Assembly: GCF_009831765.1 (NCBI RefSeq)
Contig: NZ_WSSB01000001.1
Coordinates: 1 to 64,000 of the forward strand
Direction of reading: 5' to 3'
From: Craterilacuibacter sinensis
GTDB taxonomy: Bacteria; Pseudomonadota; Gammaproteobacteria; Burkholderiales; Chromobacteriaceae
Length of the DNA stretch: 64,000 nucleotides
Shown in pieces: positions 26,744 through 39,363 of the stretch. A model generated the notes under the pieces. The model was not told the DNA's origin. It ran no database searches and saw only the letters and a list, made by a program, of their open reading frames with translations. Numbering within the stretch: position 1 is the first letter of the stretch; each line of letters opens with the position of its first letter. Made by a program: the position numbers and the translations under genes.

Positions 26744-27685
26744 ATGGCTATCCAATGGTTCCCCGGCCATATGAACAAGGCCAAGAAGGATGTGGCTGAG
26801 CGCCTGCGCGGCATCGATGTAGTCATCGAGATGCTGGACGCCCGCCTGCCTGCCTCCAGTGCCAACCCGATGATCGCGCAACTGGCGCGGCGCAAGCCCA
26901 CGCTCAAGATCCTCAACAAGCAGGATCTGGCCGATCCGTCCGTCACCCAACAGTGGCTGAGCTGGTATCGCAGCCAGCCCGGCACCCAGGCCATCGGCCT
27001 TGACGCCGGCGAGCGTGCGCCCAGCCAGAAGCTGATCGCGGCCTGCCGCGAGCTGGTGCCTAATCGTGGCGGGCTGGACAAGCCTTTGCGCGTGATGATC
27101 TGCGGTATTCCCAACGTCGGCAAATCCACGCTGATCAATACCATGACCGGGCGCAAGATCGCCAAGACCGGCAATATGCCGGGTGTGACCAAGGGTGAGC
27201 AGCGCATCATGCTGGCCGACGACTTCGAACTCTTCGATACGCCGGGCATGCTGTGGCCCAAGATCGAAGTGGAAGAAGGTGGCTACAATCTCGCCGCCAG
27301 CGGTGCGGTCGGCCGTAATGCGATGGACGAAGAAGAGGTTGTGCTGGAACTGCTCAAGTACCTGCTGCAGCACTACGCGGCCGAATTGAGCGCCCGCTAC
27401 AAGCTGGACGACATCAGCGGCATGCAGGACTGGCAGGTGCTGGAAATGATAGGCAAGAAGCGCGGCGCGGTGCTGGGCGGTGGCCGCATCAATATCCAGA
27501 AAGCATCCGAAATCGTGCTGACCGAGTTCCGTGACGGCCTGATCGGCCGCCTGACGCTGGAGCGTCCGGACGAGTGGGCGGTGTGGAAAAAGCGCGCCAA
27601 GGAACTGATCGCCGAGCGCGCCGCCGCCAAGCAGGCGCGCGAGCAGGAATACGCCAAGCGCGCCAACGGCAAACGCAATAGCTAA
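26744..27685 (+). CDS. ylqF: Ribosome biogenesis GTPase YlqF/RbgA
   Basis: 313-aa circularly permuted GTPase acting in late 50S assembly. Motif order is permuted as expected: G4 NKQD at 58-61, then G1 GIPNVGKS at 121-128, and G3 DTPG at 165-168. The N-terminal IQWFPGHMNKAKKD is the diagnostic YlqF start. The C-terminal ANTAR-like tail is basic. Located four bases before the DUF3592 gene in a short operon. Confidence 0.94.
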   Translation: MAIQWFPGHMNKAKKDVAERLRGIDVVIEMLDARLPASSANPMIAQLARRKPTLKILNKQDLADPSVTQQWLSWYRSQPGTQAIGLDAGERAPSQKLIAACRELVPNRGGLDKPLRVMICGIPNVGKSTLINTMTGRKIAKTGNMPGVTKGEQRIMLADDFELFDTPGMLWPKIEVEEGGYNLAASGAVGRNAMDEEEVVLELLKYLLQHYAAELSARYKLDDISGMQDWQVLEMIGKKRGAVLGGGRINIQKASEIVLTEFRDGLIGRLTLERPDEWAVWKKRAKELIAERAAAKQAREQEYAKRANGKRNS

Positions 27686-27689
27686 CCTG

Positions 27690-28151
27690 ATGGAAAAGTT
27701 TCTGCCTTTGCTGCTGATTGCGGTCGGTCTGTCGGGTTTCGCCTATCTGTGGCGGCTGGGAGAAACCGGGCGGGCGGCCGAAGCCTGGCCGACGGCCATC
27801 GGTGAAATTACCGCCAGCGGCGTCGACAGCCGCCTGCGCCGCGGTGGTGGCGATGCCAGCAACCGCGAGGAATACAAGGCATTGGTGACTTACCGCTATA
27901 GCTACAACGGTGTGGACTACACCGGCTCCACCGTATCCTTTCCCGATGCCGGCTACCAGCAAAGTGCTTCCGGTGCCGAGGCCAGAGTGGCCAAGTATCC
28001 GGCGGGCAGCCAGGTCCGGGTTTACGTCAATCCGGCACAGCCCGCACAAGCCTGCCTCGAGGCCGGGCGGCACTGGACGGTATGGATAGGGTTGGCGCTG
28101 ACCTTGCTGTTTGTAGCGGCAGGGGCGGGTTTGTTGCTGGGCATCATTTGA
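27690..28151 (+). CDS. DUF3592 membrane protein
   Basis: 153-aa protein with an N-terminal membrane helix (about 5-22), an extracytoplasmic beta-rich domain and a C-terminal helix (about 128-152). The YRYSYNGVDYTGSTVSF and KYPAGSQVRVYVNPAQP patterns are those of DUF3592. Four bases after ylqF, last gene before a strong terminator. Function unknown. Confidence 0.88.
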   Translation: MEKFLPLLLIAVGLSGFAYLWRLGETGRAAEAWPTAIGEITASGVDSRLRRGGGDASNREEYKALVTYRYSYNGVDYTGSTVSFPDAGYQQSASGAEARVAKYPAGSQVRVYVNPAQPAQACLEAGRHWTVWIGLALTLLFVAAGAGLLLGII

Positions 28152-28169
28152 AACCGGCGTATCGGCAAG

Positions 28170-28199
28170 GCGGCGCACTTTAGAGTGCGCCGCTTTTTT
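28170..28199 (+). terminator. Rho-independent terminator of the ylqF operon
   Basis: 10-bp perfect stem GCGGCGCACT / AGTGCGCCGC with a TTAG loop and six Ts. Confidence 0.92.
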
Positions 28200-28360
28200 A
28201 TGTCCCAGACAGATGTGCAGGTCTGTGTGCTGCGCGATATTTCTATTTGATATTAATCAATCAATCGCCAATATCAATAATAAATTATTAGATAAGTATT
28301 TAATTATTGGTGGTGCCGGCGTAAAGTAAGCGCTCCCTAAATGGCTGGATGGAGTGCTTC

Positions 28361-29686
28361 ATGTCGTTTCGCCGTATTGCCCCGCTTACCGCTGCTTGCC
28401 TCGCTGCTTTCTCGATGTCTGCCTTTGCTGCTCCGCTCGACCCTGCCAAGGTGAAGTCGGTGGTCGATGGACAGATCCCGGCTTACCTGCAGGACCATAA
28501 GGCCATTACCGAGATCGAATCGCCTACCGGCGACAAGGCGGGTAGCCGGCAGATGGCCGATTGGCTCAAAGCCCGCTTCGAGCCTCTGGGTTACAAGGCC
28601 GAGTACCGCGAAAACGACGCCGGCACCCATGTCATCCTGCGCAAGAAGGGTGAAGGCCAGCAGCGCGTGCTGATCCTGGGTCACACCGATACCGTGCAGC
28701 CCAAGGGCAGCCTGGCCAAGAAACCATACAGCTATGATGCCAAGACCGGTTTGTCGCAAGGTCCGGGCGCAGGCGACAGCAAGGCTTCGGTCGCCCAGTT
28801 GCTGCACTTCGCACAAGCGATGGAAAAGCTGGGTTACAAGAACTACGGCGAGATGATTTTCTACTTTGATGCCGAAGAAGAAGTCGGTTCCGATCTGGAA
28901 GAGCAGATCCTTGACGAGTTGGCCAAGCAGGCCGATCTGACCCTGTCGGTGGATACCGCCCGTCCGGGCTGGGGTCTGACCACGCAGCGCAAGTGGGCGG
29001 CCAACTTCGATATCAGCGTCAAGGGCACGACCGGCCATGCCGGCAACTCGCCACAGTCCTCGGCCAGCGCCACGGTCGAACTGGCCAACCAGATTACCCG
29101 CATCATGAAGCTGGCCAGCCCGCTGCCGAAAGATCCGTCCCAGTTCACGCCGCAAGGCCTGGCCAAGCGCGGCCTGAGCGACCATGGCCAGTTCATTCCT
29201 GAGCTGACTATCAATGTAGGCGTGATCGAAACCCCGAACACCAAGCGCAATAGCGTACCGGCTGCCGCCAGCGCCAAGCTGGATATTCGTGGCTATAAGG
29301 CGGAAGACCTGAAGAAGATTCAGGCTGCCATCGCCAAGATCGCGGCCACCCCTGCTGTGGGTGGCACCAAGGTCGAAGTGAAGGGCCCGTTCTCCTATCT
29401 GCCTGCCATGGAAAAAACCCCGGCAGCCGCGGCTCTGGTCGATTCGTACAAGAAAATCGTCAAGCAGCAATACGGTGCCAATGTGGTTGAATGGTCCGGT
29501 GGCGGCGTGACCATTGGCAACTTTACTTCCAAACACATTCCGACCATTGATGGTCTGGGCGTAGAGACCGACTACGAGCACGATCTGGACAAGGAAACGG
29601 TTGATCTCAAGACCTTCGCGCCGCGCACGGTCAGCATGATTCTGCTGCTGGATGAAGTCGCGAACAAGGGCCTGAAAACCAAGTAA
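28361..29686 (+). CDS. Secreted M20 family zinc peptidase, glutamate carboxypeptidase-like
   Basis: 441-aa exported metallopeptidase. A signal peptide ends at SAFA (residue 23). Zinc-site motifs are visible: LGHTDTV, GPGAGDSK and DAEEEVGS, plus the dimerisation domain with GHAGN. This layout matches Pseudomonas carboxypeptidase G2, which removes C-terminal glutamate from folates and peptides; the substrate here is inference. The start at 28361 (MSFRRIAPL) is set by GGAG six bases upstream; an in-frame ATG four codons earlier is less well placed. The 200-bp upstream region is unusually AT-rich and contains a 13-bp palindrome (28278-28290). Confidence 0.9.
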   Translation: MSFRRIAPLTAACLAAFSMSAFAAPLDPAKVKSVVDGQIPAYLQDHKAITEIESPTGDKAGSRQMADWLKARFEPLGYKAEYRENDAGTHVILRKKGEGQQRVLILGHTDTVQPKGSLAKKPYSYDAKTGLSQGPGAGDSKASVAQLLHFAQAMEKLGYKNYGEMIFYFDAEEEVGSDLEEQILDELAKQADLTLSVDTARPGWGLTTQRKWAANFDISVKGTTGHAGNSPQSSASATVELANQITRIMKLASPLPKDPSQFTPQGLAKRGLSDHGQFIPELTINVGVIETPNTKRNSVPAAASAKLDIRGYKAEDLKKIQAAIAKIAATPAVGGTKVEVKGPFSYLPAMEKTPAAAALVDSYKKIVKQQYGANVVEWSGGGVTIGNFTSKHIPTIDGLGVETDYEHDLDKETVDLKTFAPRTVSMILLLDEVANKGLKTK

Positions 29687-29711
29687 GGCTGGTTTTGGCA
29701 TGTGTCGCACA

Positions 29712-29735
29712 GGGCGCCCGCGTGGCGCCCTTTTT
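29712..29735 (+). terminator. Rho-independent terminator of the M20 peptidase gene
   Basis: GGGCGCC / GGCGCCC stem with a short loop and five Ts. Confidence 0.88.
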
Positions 29736-29743
29736 GCGCCGGT

Positions 29744-31198
29744 TTATAAGCGCTGTTCCAGTAGCTGGCTCAGGCGCAGTGCACCCTGCTGCAAGGCGCT
29801 ATCCTCTACGCCGGCATAGCCCAGCACCAGCCCGCTGGCCGTTGGTGCAGCCAGATAGTGGCGAGCCAGTGGCCGCAGCCACAGGCCTTCGCTTGCGGCA
29901 GTGCTGCTGAGCGCCAATTCGTCAAATCCATCCGGCAAGCTGGCCACCAGATGCATGCCGGCTTCTCCGCGCGACAGCGGCAGCGCATCGCCCAGCGTGT
30001 GCTGCAAGATGCTGCGCAGCAGCAACTGGCGGTGCGCGTATAGCTCGCGCATGCGGCGGATGTGGCGGGCAAACTGGCCGCTGCCGATGAATTCTGCCAG
30101 TGCCGCCTGCAGCGGGTAATGGCCTTCACGGTAGAGGCGGGCGTTGGCACAGCGAAAGGCATCGACCAGTGCGCCAGGCACGACCATATAGCCCAGGCGT
30201 AAACCGGGGTACATGACCTTGCTGAAGGTGCCGACATAGATCACATGCTCGTGTTCGGCCATGCCCTGCAAGGCCGGAATCGGCGCGCTGCTGTAGCGGA
30301 ACTCGCTGTCGTAGTCATCCTCCACGATCCAGCTTCCCATCCGTTTTGCGCGGGCAAGGAGTTCCAGCCGCCGCGTCAGCGGCATCACGGCCCCTTGCGG
30401 ATACTGGTGCGAGGGCGTCAGGTAGATCAGTTTGGGTATGGCGCCGGCTGGCGCACGCTCGGGCACCAGGCCCGCCTCATCGACGGGTACCGGCAGCAAG
30501 GAAAGCCCTGCGGCCTGCAAGGCTGACTGGGCACCGGAGTAGCCCGGCTCCTCCATCCATGCATAGTCTCCCGGATCGCACAGCAGGCGCGCACTGAGTT
30601 CCAGTGCACTTTGCGCGCCCTGGGTTACGATGATCTGGTCGGCATCGCAGCGCACGCCACGTGCCAGATTGAGATAATCGGCCAGGGCTTCGCGCAAGGG
30701 GCGGTAGCCGCCATCATTGCGGTAATGCAGCATCTCGGGCGAGGCCAGACGTTGATAGCGGTTTTGCAGCGCCTGCCAGCTGGCATGCGGAAAGCGGCGT
30801 ATCTCCGGTACGCCCGGCGCAAAGGCACCGATCAATCCGACCGGCAAGCGGCTGTCGGCCACCAGTTGTGTGCCTCGTGCCGACAGCCCGGCGCCTGGCT
30901 GCAGTGCAATTGCCGGGGCGCTGCTAAATACCAGCGAGGCTACGTAGGTGCCGCTGCCTTGGCGGCTTTCCAGATAGCCTTCAGCAACCAGCTGTTCATA
31001 GGCCGCTACTACCGTATTTCGGGCGATGCCCAGACTGCTTGCCAGCGTACGGCTGGCCGGCAGGCGGCTGCCACTACTCAGGCGGCCGCTGGCTATCCAG
31101 TTGCGCAGCAATACATCCAGTCGCGGGCGCGGAGCCGGTATCGCCGCCAGTGCTTCGCTTATCCAGTCGGCACTCAAAGTGGTTCTCCCTGTGGGCAT
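29744..31198 (-). CDS. MocR/PdxR-type GntR regulator with aminotransferase domain
   Basis: 484-aa fusion regulator. N-terminal GntR winged helix (about 20-90; SRLPASRTLASSLGIARNTVVAAYEQL) followed by a class I aminotransferase-like domain that binds PLP through K327 (GTFSKVMYPGLRLGY). It is divergent from a PaiB-like gene 70 bp away. MocR regulators commonly sense PLP, GABA or polyamine derivatives and act on the divergent gene. GabT/PuuB genes are far away, so I do not link them. Confidence 0.92.
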   Translation of the reverse strand: MPTGRTTLSADWISEALAAIPAPRPRLDVLLRNWIASGRLSSGSRLPASRTLASSLGIARNTVVAAYEQLVAEGYLESRQGSGTYVASLVFSSAPAIALQPGAGLSARGTQLVADSRLPVGLIGAFAPGVPEIRRFPHASWQALQNRYQRLASPEMLHYRNDGGYRPLREALADYLNLARGVRCDADQIIVTQGAQSALELSARLLCDPGDYAWMEEPGYSGAQSALQAAGLSLLPVPVDEAGLVPERAPAGAIPKLIYLTPSHQYPQGAVMPLTRRLELLARAKRMGSWIVEDDYDSEFRYSSAPIPALQGMAEHEHVIYVGTFSKVMYPGLRLGYMVVPGALVDAFRCANARLYREGHYPLQAALAEFIGSGQFARHIRRMRELYAHRQLLLRSILQHTLGDALPLSRGEAGMHLVASLPDGFDELALSSTAASEGLWLRPLARHYLAAPTASGLVLGYAGVEDSALQQGALRLSQLLEQRL

Positions 31199-31268
31199 GC
31201 AATTGGCTCTTTCGCTAGGCCAGTTCCGCTTTTACCATGATGTCATTGAAAAGTCATGGGTGCTCCCG

Positions 31269-31898
31269 ATGTACATTCCTTCTGCTTTTTCCGTGGCGGA
31301 CAGCGACGCCATGCATGCTTTGATGCGGGCTTTTCCCCTGGCGACGCTGGTCAGGTATACGCCGCAAGGGCTGGTCGCCGATGCCGTGCCCTTGTGGCTG
31401 GATGCCGAAGCGGGTGTGCTGCAAGGCCATGTCGCCCGCAGCAATCCCTTGAGTCAGGAGGGTATTAGCGAAGCACTGGCGATTTTTCACGGGCCGCAGG
31501 CTTATGTGTCGCCTTCCTTTCTGGCCAGCAAGCAGGTGGACGGCAAGGTAGTGCCGACCTGGAACTATATGGAAGTGCAGGTGAAAGGACGCTTGCGCCT
31601 GATTGATGACGAGAGCTGGCTGCTGCGGCAAATGGCGTCGCTTACCCATGCGCAGGAGGCGGCCTTGGCGCAGCCCTGGACACTTGAGGATGCGCCGGCC
31701 GGATTTATCCGCAAGCTCAGTGCTGCCGTGATCGGGATAGAACTGGAAATCGGGCAGCTCGAGGGTAAATTCAAGCTTAGCCAGAACCAGAGTGCTGAAA
31801 ACCGTGCCAGTATCCGTGCCGCGCTGGCGCAGAGCCCGCTGCCACAGGCGCCGGCCGTGGCAAGAGTGATGAGCGATGATGAATTCGAAGCAGAATAA
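31269..31898 (+). CDS. PaiB-type FMN-binding protein
   Basis: 209-aa split-barrel flavin-binding fold. MYIPSAFSVADSDAMHALMR starts it, with HVARSNPLSQ and VSPSFLASKQVDGKVVPTWNY in the core. Those match PaiB, which was described as a transcriptional repressor in Bacillus and more generally as an FMN/heme-binding protein. The start at 31269 is chosen because the family begins MYIP at this point; the frame runs open upstream. It is divergent from the MocR regulator, its likely controller, and begins a three-gene run with rhodanese and GNAT genes. Confidence 0.88.
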   Translation: MYIPSAFSVADSDAMHALMRAFPLATLVRYTPQGLVADAVPLWLDAEAGVLQGHVARSNPLSQEGISEALAIFHGPQAYVSPSFLASKQVDGKVVPTWNYMEVQVKGRLRLIDDESWLLRQMASLTHAQEAALAQPWTLEDAPAGFIRKLSAAVIGIELEIGQLEGKFKLSQNQSAENRASIRAALAQSPLPQAPAVARVMSDDEFEAE

Positions 31899-31911
31899 TA
31901 AGGAGAGCCAG

Positions 31912-32298
31912 ATGCAGCAAAGCGATTTCTATGCGGCAAAACTCGAGTTCGAGACCGACAGTTACGACGTGTTCACCCAGTTGCAAAATGGCGAGGCGGT
32001 GCTGCTGATAGACGGGCGCTCGCCTGTTGCGTTTGCTGCCGAGACGCTGCCGGGGGCCATCAACCTGCCACACCGCAGTATTGATAGCGAGAGTACGCGT
32101 GATCTGCCGCGCGATGTGCTGCTGGTGAGCTTCTGTGACGGCATAGGCTGCAATGCCTCGACCAAAACCGCACTGGCCCTGTCGCGACTGGGTTTCAGGG
32201 TCAAGGAGCTATTGGGCGGCATCGACTGGTGGAAGCGCGACGGCTACGCGACCACCGCGACAGCAGGGCAGGGTATCGACTGTGGCTGCGGAGGCTGA
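31912..32298 (+). CDS. Rhodanese-like domain protein
   Basis: 128-aa single rhodanese domain. The active-site loop is CDGIGCNAS, with the first cysteine as probable persulfide carrier; LLIDGRSPVAFAAETLPGAINLPH is the CH2A-like motif. It ends GIDCGCGG, a Cys-rich tail. AAGGAGA before the ATG at 31912 and the 13-bp gap from the PaiB gene support this start and co-transcription. Sulfur-transfer role is expected, substrate unknown. Confidence 0.9.
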   Translation: MQQSDFYAAKLEFETDSYDVFTQLQNGEAVLLIDGRSPVAFAAETLPGAINLPHRSIDSESTRDLPRDVLLVSFCDGIGCNASTKTALALSRLGFRVKELLGGIDWWKRDGYATTATAGQGIDCGCGG

Positions 32299-32299
32299 G

Positions 32300-33001
32300 A
32301 TGGACAATTTCGAGCTCAATGCACTGGGGCAGCCGCTGGGGCTGCCGGTTCCCGGCTGGCAGGGCGCACCATTGCCACAAAAAATCACGCTTAACGGGCG
32401 TTATTGCCGGGTCGAGGCGCTGGATGCCGCACGCCACGGCGAGGCGCTGTATGCGGCGCTGGCCGGCGATGCGGCGGGCTGGACCTATCTTGGCGGCCGG
32501 CCGGACAGCCTGACGGATTTCATGGAAAAAATGCTCGCCGACGAAAGCAGTACTGACCCGCTGTTTTTTGCCATTGTCGACGACAGCGGCCAGGCGCAGG
32601 GCATCGTCAGTTATCTGCGCATCGATGCGCCCAATGGCGTGATCGAAATGGGCTGGATACATTTTTCGCCGCGCCTGCAGCGCAGCCGCGTGGCGAGCGA
32701 GGCGCTGTTCTTGCTGCTGCAGCACGCTTTTGCGCTGGGCTACCGCCGCTGTGAATGGAAGTGTGATGCGCTGAATGTGCCTTCGCGTGAGGCTGCCTTG
32801 CGTCTGGGCTTCAGCTATGAGGGCACCTTCCGTCAGGCGCGGGTCAGGCCGGACGGCCGCAATCGCGATACGGCTTGGTTCTCGCTGCTGGATGGCGAGT
32901 GGCCGGCGGTGCAACAGGCATTCAACGACTATCTGCTGCCGGAGAATTTCGATGCAAAGGGCCGACAGCGGCGGGCTCTGGCGGCGCGGCGCATGTCCTG
33001 A
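32300..33001 (+). CDS. GNAT family N-acetyltransferase (RimJ/RimL-like)
   Basis: 233-aa acetyltransferase. The acetyl-CoA-binding region is around LQRSRVASEALFLLLQHAF, followed by ALNVPSREAALRLGFSYEGTFR, as in RimL/SpeG relatives. ATG at 32300 is preceded by GGAGG with good spacing and begins one base after the rhodanese stop, so the genes are translated together. The target (protein N-terminus, amine or antibiotic) is not predictable. Confidence 0.88.
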   Translation: MDNFELNALGQPLGLPVPGWQGAPLPQKITLNGRYCRVEALDAARHGEALYAALAGDAAGWTYLGGRPDSLTDFMEKMLADESSTDPLFFAIVDDSGQAQGIVSYLRIDAPNGVIEMGWIHFSPRLQRSRVASEALFLLLQHAFALGYRRCEWKCDALNVPSREAALRLGFSYEGTFRQARVRPDGRNRDTAWFSLLDGEWPAVQQAFNDYLLPENFDAKGRQRRALAARRMS

Positions 33002-33022
33002 TGTGGCGCATGGCCTTGTGTG

Positions 33023-33793
33023 TCAGATGATGGCCGGTCTGGCAAACGAGGCGATCACCTCGTGGCAGATCCATGCGCTGTCCGGCATCAGGTCGAAATG
33101 CGTGCGCCCGCTGCGTTGCAGATAGCGGCTATTCGGGAAGGCCTCGGCCATCGCGGCCGTTGCCGCACGATAAAAGCAATGCTCACCCGCATATAGCAGG
33201 CAGGGCATCGCCAGCCTGGCGGGTGCATCCGATAGATCCGGCCAGCGTGCTTCGGCTTGCCTGAGCGCGAGCAGGCTGGCGGTGTCGGCTTGTTGCAGCC
33301 GTGCAGCAAGCGGGGTCGGCACGTCAAACATCTGTTGCCATAGGCTGCACCAGGCCTGTCCGCCCTGAGCCAGTGCCTGGCTGACCACATCGTTGTCCAA
33401 ATCGACTTTTGCATGCATTTCGCAACCGCCCAGTACCAGCGCAGCTACTCTGTCAGGCTGTGCGGCGGCATAGGCGAGCACCATCTTGGCCCCCAGCGAA
33501 TAGCCCCACAGTGTGGCGCGTGCGATGGTTAGCTGATCCAGCACTGCGGCGATATCGGAGGCCATCGCGGGCAGTGCATAGTCGCCGGGATGGTGTGGGG
33601 CGCTACTGTCGCCATGGCCGCGCACTTCGATGGCGATCAGGTAAAAATGTGTTTGCAGCGCGGCGATATAACCAAAATCAAGCCAGTCCCGTGCCGACAT
33701 GCCAAAACCGAATACGAGTGCCAGCGCAGGCCGCTCGGGTTGGCCCCAGACCTGATAGTGGATGGCGAGCGTATCGTGGTGGACATAGGGCAT
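33023..33793 (-). CDS. Alpha/beta-fold hydrolase
   Basis: 256-aa hydrolase with the nucleophile elbow GYSLG (Ser99) and the oxyanion-hole stretch LVFGFGMSARDW. The catalytic histidine is likely in RTHFD near the C-terminus. I start at 33793 (MPYVHHDTLA), dropping a 23-residue upstream extension that lacks a ribosome site. Cytosolic. Substrate unknown; resembles 3-oxoadipate enol-lactonase/BioH-type folds only generally. Converges with the GNAT gene. Confidence 0.85.
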   Translation of the reverse strand: MPYVHHDTLAIHYQVWGQPERPALALVFGFGMSARDWLDFGYIAALQTHFYLIAIEVRGHGDSSAPHHPGDYALPAMASDIAAVLDQLTIARATLWGYSLGAKMVLAYAAAQPDRVAALVLGGCEMHAKVDLDNDVVSQALAQGGQAWCSLWQQMFDVPTPLAARLQQADTASLLALRQAEARWPDLSDAPARLAMPCLLYAGEHCFYRAATAAMAEAFPNSRYLQRSGRTHFDLMPDSAWICHEVIASFARPAII

Positions 33794-33841
33794 GGTAAGG
33801 CGTCTTGCTGAAGAAGTGGCGGCGCTGTGTTTAAACCGCAC

Positions 33842-33879
33842 AAAAAGACACAAGGCCGTCACGGCAGGACGGCCTTGTG
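33842..33879 (-). terminator. Rho-independent terminator of hpt
   Basis: On the minus strand a 12-bp perfect stem (CACAAGGCCGTC with GACGGCCTTGTG) is followed by TCTTTTTG. Confidence 0.88.
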
Positions 33880-33916
33880 CTGACAGCCGCGCGCTTGATC
33901 AAGCGCGCATTGTGTC

Positions 33917-34459
33917 TTACTTGAGCGCGTGGATGGCCGGCAGGTTGCGCCAGATGCCGCGCACGTCCATGCCGTAGCCGAATACATAGCGGTCAGGCAC
34001 GTCGATGCCGACGAAATCGGCGGCGATAGGCTTTTCCTTGGCGATCAGCTTGTTGGCAAAGACGCCGCTGTAGCAGGCCTTGGCGCCCATTTCCATCACC
34101 TTGTCGCGGATGGCGGCCATGGTGTGGCCTTCATCCAGGATGTCGTCCAGTACCAGCACCACGCGGTCGCGCACATCTTCCTTGGGGGCGGTGCGCCACA
34201 CCAGTTCGCCGCCATGGGTCTTGTCGCCGTAGCGGGAAACATGGACGTAGTCGAAATCCAGCGGGAACACCAGGCGTGGCAAGAGCTGGCCGGTAAACAC
34301 CACGGCGCCGCCCATGACGGACAGTACCAGCGGATAGTCGCTGCCCAGTTTGGCGGTGATGTCGGCCGCCATGCGGTCGACGGCGGCATCGACTTCGGCT
34401 GCGGTAAACAGGATGTCGGAACTGTTGAGTATGCCTTGGGCTTCGGCAAAGTTTGGCAT
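33917..34459 (-). CDS. hpt: Hypoxanthine-guanine phosphoribosyltransferase
   Basis: 180-aa purine salvage enzyme transferring phosphoribose from PRPP to hypoxanthine or guanine. The PRPP-binding motif VVLVLDDILDEGHTM is intact (about 100-114), with the purine-contact GIDVPDRYVFGYGMD near the end and SVMGGAVVFTGQL in the N-half. Its end has a strong terminator. It lies 73 bp downstream of galU on the same strand. Confidence 0.93.
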   Translation of the reverse strand: MPNFAEAQGILNSSDILFTAAEVDAAVDRMAADITAKLGSDYPLVLSVMGGAVVFTGQLLPRLVFPLDFDYVHVSRYGDKTHGGELVWRTAPKEDVRDRVVLVLDDILDEGHTMAAIRDKVMEMGAKACYSGVFANKLIAKEKPIAADFVGIDVPDRYVFGYGMDVRGIWRNLPAIHALK

Positions 34460-34532
34460 GAGGCGGCCTTTATTTTATGGACAAAGAAAAATGCGCTGCA
34501 CCGTGTGGGCGCAGCGCACGGGACTCAATGGT

Positions 34533-35402
34533 TTAGCGTGCTTGCGACTTGAGGTAATCGGCAAATTCAGCGCCGACCTCATGGTGTTTCAAGGCGTAAT
34601 TGACGGTGGCCTTGAGGTAACCGAGTTTGGAGCCGCAGTCGTAACGGGTGCCGCGTAGCGGTAGTGCCAGCACGGTCTCGTCTTTCATCAGCGCCGCGAT
34701 GCCGTCGGTGAGCTGGATCTCGCCCCCCGCGCCGGCCTGGGTGTTGACCAGCTTGTCGAAGATGCGCGGCGTGAGTATGTAGCGGCCGACCACGGCGAGA
34801 TTGGATGGCGCCACGTCGGGGTGCGGCTTTTCCACGATGCTGGTCACCTGCTGCTGGCCGCGCACATTTTCTGTGACTTCGACAATACCGTAGGAACCGG
34901 TCTGCTCGTGCGGCACGGTTTCAACGCCGAGGATGGACGAGTGGGTCTGGTTGAATACCTTGACCATCTGCTCCATCGCGCCGGGCTCGCCGTCGATCAG
35001 ATCGTCGGCCAGGATCACGGCAAAGGGCTCGTCGCCAACGGCAGGGCGGGCACACAGTACGGCATGACCCAGACCCAGCGCCTGGGTCTGGCGGATATAA
35101 ATGCAGCTGACGGTAGGCGGGATAATGCCCTGCACCATGTCCAAGAGCTTTTGCTTGTTCTTGTTTTCCAGCTCGGTTTCCAGCTCGTAGGCCTTGTCGA
35201 AATGATCCTCGATCGAGCGCTTGTTGCGGCCGGTAATGAAAATCAGCTCGGTGATGCCGGCGGCGACGGCTTCTTCCACCGCATACTGGATCAGCGGCTT
35301 GTCGACCACCGGCAGCATCTCTTTCGGGCTGGCCTTGGTGGCGGGCAAAAAGCGGGTGCCCATGCCGGCAACCGGAAACACGGCCTTGGTAATTTTTTGC
35401 AT
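34533..35402 (-). CDS. galU: UTP--glucose-1-phosphate uridylyltransferase
   Basis: 289-aa enzyme making UDP-glucose for envelope polysaccharides. The nucleotide-binding motif [20 protein letters not shown] is at residues 9-28, with [22 protein letters not shown] and ELTDGI-like LTDGIAALM following. GGAG lies five bases ahead of the ATG and TACAAT (minus strand, 35444-35449) is a likely -10. Confidence 0.95.
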   Translation of the reverse strand: MQKITKAVFPVAGMGTRFLPATKASPKEMLPVVDKPLIQYAVEEAVAAGITELIFITGRNKRSIEDHFDKAYELETELENKNKQKLLDMVQGIIPPTVSCIYIRQTQALGLGHAVLCARPAVGDEPFAVILADDLIDGEPGAMEQMVKVFNQTHSSILGVETVPHEQTGSYGIVEVTENVRGQQQVTSIVEKPHPDVAPSNLAVVGRYILTPRIFDKLVNTQAGAGGEIQLTDGIAALMKDETVLALPLRGTRYDCGSKLGYLKATVNYALKHHEVGAEFADYLKSQAR

Positions 35403-35500
35403 TACTTCTCCAAAATCGCAGACAGGTGTATCAGTTGGGCGCCATTGTATTGGCTTTGCCTGCGCGGCTCCAGTCTTAGCCGGTATGGCGCCCGCGCTTT

Positions 35501-39209
<3,709 letters not shown>

Positions 39210-39363
39210 TCAGCTTTATCCACAATACGGCTAATAGACGGGACAATATTATATCAAAGCCAGTCATGCAAACGGCTTTGGTTTTTAATGATTTTGTGCG
39301 CTCGCAAAGCAGGGCGAATAAGCGGACCATGCTGCCTGTTTCTCGCCCGCCAGCGGGGCCCTG

